Assembly (NCBI GenBank): GCA_003460745.1
Contig: QTVU01000051.1
Location: 1 to 16,149, forward strand
From: Firmicutes bacterium AM55-24TS
GTDB taxonomy: Bacteria > Bacillota > Clostridia > UBA1381
Length of the DNA: 16,149 nt
Direction: 5' to 3'
Shown: positions 14,918-16,149 of the stretch, one piece after another
How the letters are laid out: each line of letters begins with the position of its first letter
Numbering within the stretch: the stretch's first letter is position 1
Translations under genes and position numbers: made by a program
The notes under the pieces: model-generated
Databases searched by the model: none
The model's input: the letters and a program-made list of their open reading frames with translations, nothing else
What the model was told of the DNA's origin: nothing

Positions 14918-16030
14918 TTAATAACAATTATAAAGTCTTACCATTGTTGCAATAGCCTGTTCAACGGTGTAGTTGCCTTTCGGAGCAAATTCAGTATCAG
15001 AAACTCCTTCCATAATCTTCATTGAATTCATAATCGAAACAGACTCTCTCGCCCAATCAGAAATTAATTTTCCATCATCAAATGTCGTACCATTCGGCTC
15101 GACAATCGTCTTGTTTCCCAAAAATCCAGCCGTTCTGTAAAGAATAGTCGCCGCCTGTTCACGGGTAATATTATCATCGGGTGCAAAAGTTCCGTCGTCC
15201 ATACCGTAAATTATCCCTGCACCCGACAAAAATTTAATTTTTTCATCATCACAATCGGAATATGAAACTTCGCTGATTTTATCTTCAAGCTGTCTTTCTG
15301 CGATAACCTGCTTTATTGCGTCCTGTTGACCTTTTCTTGAGTCGGCAATCGGATTAAATTCCGTTGCGGTAAGACGATAAATCAAATCACAAAATTCTTT
15401 TCTTGTTATACTTCTTGTATATTCATTTGTAAAATCTATCGGCAGTAAATTACAAGCCGCTGCCTTTTGCATTTCTTCTTTCGCCCAATCGCTCGCACCG
15501 TCTGATGAAAATATATTGTCTTCAGGCACAACCGCCACATCATCAGATGTAACATCACGCAAGTTATATCCTTCATATAAATATTTGGTTTGCAATATTG
15601 AATTTTCCGTATATAACGCATTTCTTGCATTTCCTATATACGGAAAATACCACAAATAATTTTCCTTAACCTCTCCGTGAGATTTGCTCGGTTCACCGTA
15701 TCTTCCTACTAATATACCCGAATTTGCATTCACAACATAAGATTTTGTTTTATCCTTGTTCCATAGCTTAATATAATAATAGCCGTTATTCGACTGCGGT
15801 AAAATCACAGGCTCATAGCCCTGAAAATTCCAATACACATTAAGCCACTGTTGTAAATCTTCCTGTTCAATATCCGCACATTTTCCGTTATCTCCCACTA
15901 TAACCGCGCTTTGAATATCGGATATATCATTCACTCCCAAAACGCTCTGAAAAGAAAACATTTCGGCAAATGCCGTTGTTGACATCATTGTCGCAAATAT
16001 GATACCTATAATACAAAGCAATTTTTTCAT
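14918..16030 (-). CDS. Secreted SLH-domain protein with unrecognised N-terminal domain
   Basis: An exported 370-residue protein. Residues 1-22 are a signal peptide (MKKLLCIIG..., cleavage after AFA). Residues about 23-170 form an unrecognised domain rich in aromatic residues and predicted beta strands (NGYYYIKLWNKDKTKSY, GRYGEPSKSHGEVKENYLW). Three SLH motifs follow at about 178-222, 256-305 and 316-368, with cores ITRKEFCDLIYRL, ITREQAATILYRT and YTVEQAIATMVRL. SLH triplets bind cell-wall polysaccharide, so the protein should sit on the outer wall face with the N-terminal domain exposed. GGGGGAAGAG lies about 6 bases before the ATG. The SLH part resembles that of the protein at 1880-2518, which lacks the N-terminal domain. 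The gene ends without a clear terminator, so read-through into the DUF1294 gene is possible. Confidence 0.9.
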   Translation of the reverse strand: MKKLLCIIGIIFATMMSTTAFAEMFSFQSVLGVNDISDIQSAVIVGDNGKCADIEQEDLQQWLNVYWNFQGYEPVILPQSNNGYYYIKLWNKDKTKSYVVNANSGILVGRYGEPSKSHGEVKENYLWYFPYIGNARNALYTENSILQTKYLYEGYNLRDVTSDDVAVVPEDNIFSSDGASDWAKEEMQKAAACNLLPIDFTNEYTRSITRKEFCDLIYRLTATEFNPIADSRKGQQDAIKQVIAERQLEDKISEVSYSDCDDEKIKFLSGAGIIYGMDDGTFAPDDNITREQAATILYRTAGFLGNKTIVEPNGTTFDDGKLISDWARESVSIMNSMKIMEGVSDTEFAPKGNYTVEQAIATMVRLYNCY

Positions 16031-16107
16031 AACTCTTCCCCCTCGTATAATATCTTTATAGATATATTTTTATATTCAAAATATCAATCGGTTTGGTAAA
16101 CCTATGA

Positions 16108-16128
16108 TATAATTGACTTGGTGTCAAT
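16108..16128. promoter_or_regulatory. Inverted repeat and possible outward promoter near the right edge
   Basis: ATTGAC (16112-16117) and GTCAAT (16123-16128) form an inverted repeat with a 5-base spacer. It overlaps a plus-strand TATAAT (16108-16113) preceded by TGA, an extended -10 pointing out of the window. It may be an operator between the SLH gene and a divergent gene past the edge. No clear promoter for the SLH gene was found in 16031-16149; TTGACA at 16126-16121 has no good -10 partner. Confidence 0.35.
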
Positions 16129-16149
16129 CAGGTAATAGTTCTTTGTCCC

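Noticed and set aside
1..16149. CRISPR array, insertion sequence, tRNA or rRNA
   Set aside because: No regularly spaced repeats, transposase frame, cloverleaf or rRNA-like sequence was seen on reading both strands.

Overview
This window looks like chromosomal DNA from a low-GC, anaerobic, Gram-positive-type bacterium of the class Clostridia, probably gut-associated. The support is AT-rich spacers, strong AGGAGG-like ribosome binding sites, frequent GTG/TTG starts, SLH (S-layer homology) proteins, a PPi-type phosphofructokinase, a GGGtGRT/NifU-like gene pair, ethanolamine-type microcompartment genes and a pectin lyase. A pectin-degrading relative of Monoglobus would fit, but that is a guess from gene content only.

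Layout, left to right. An unrecognised partial gene runs off the left edge (1-200, minus), just downstream of purE (221-718, minus). A divergent pair of promoters follows, then a voltage-gated K+ channel gene (917-1738, plus), a small secreted protein made almost only of SLH motifs (1880-2518, plus) and a secreted family 4 rhamnogalacturonan lyase (2738-4408, plus). A perfect 18-bp-arm hairpin (4414-4451) separates the lyase from a convergent two-gene operon (6197 down to 4470) that encodes a NifU/IscU-like protein and the GGGtGRT protein. Divergent from that operon is a PPi-dependent phosphofructokinase gene broken by a one-base frameshift near 6667 (6434-7656, plus). Two back-to-back terminators follow, then valS (7801-10443, minus), which is transcribed behind a 61-residue membrane protein gene (10465-10650) and has no T-box leader. 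Divergently comes a tandem-OB-fold SSB-like gene (10862-11500, plus). It converges on asnB (11537-13390, minus), and the two share one hairpin terminator. The right part, all minus strand, holds an isolated eutS-eutP pair with a 4-base ATGA overlap (14320 down to 13476), a DUF1294 membrane protein (14390-14845) and a second secreted SLH protein with an unrecognised N-terminal domain (14918-16030).

Most genes are housekeeping or cell-surface functions, each with its own promoter. Six promoters fit a -35, a 17-bp spacer and a -10, and five of those carry a TGn extended -10; a seventh site shows only a TGn extended -10 with no clear -35. The least explained parts are the GGGtGRT/NifU-like module, the orphan EutS-EutP pair, the frameshifted pfp, and the small membrane protein ahead of valS. 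There is no rRNA, tRNA, CRISPR array, insertion sequence or phage gene in the window. No gap between genes exceeds about 240 bases.
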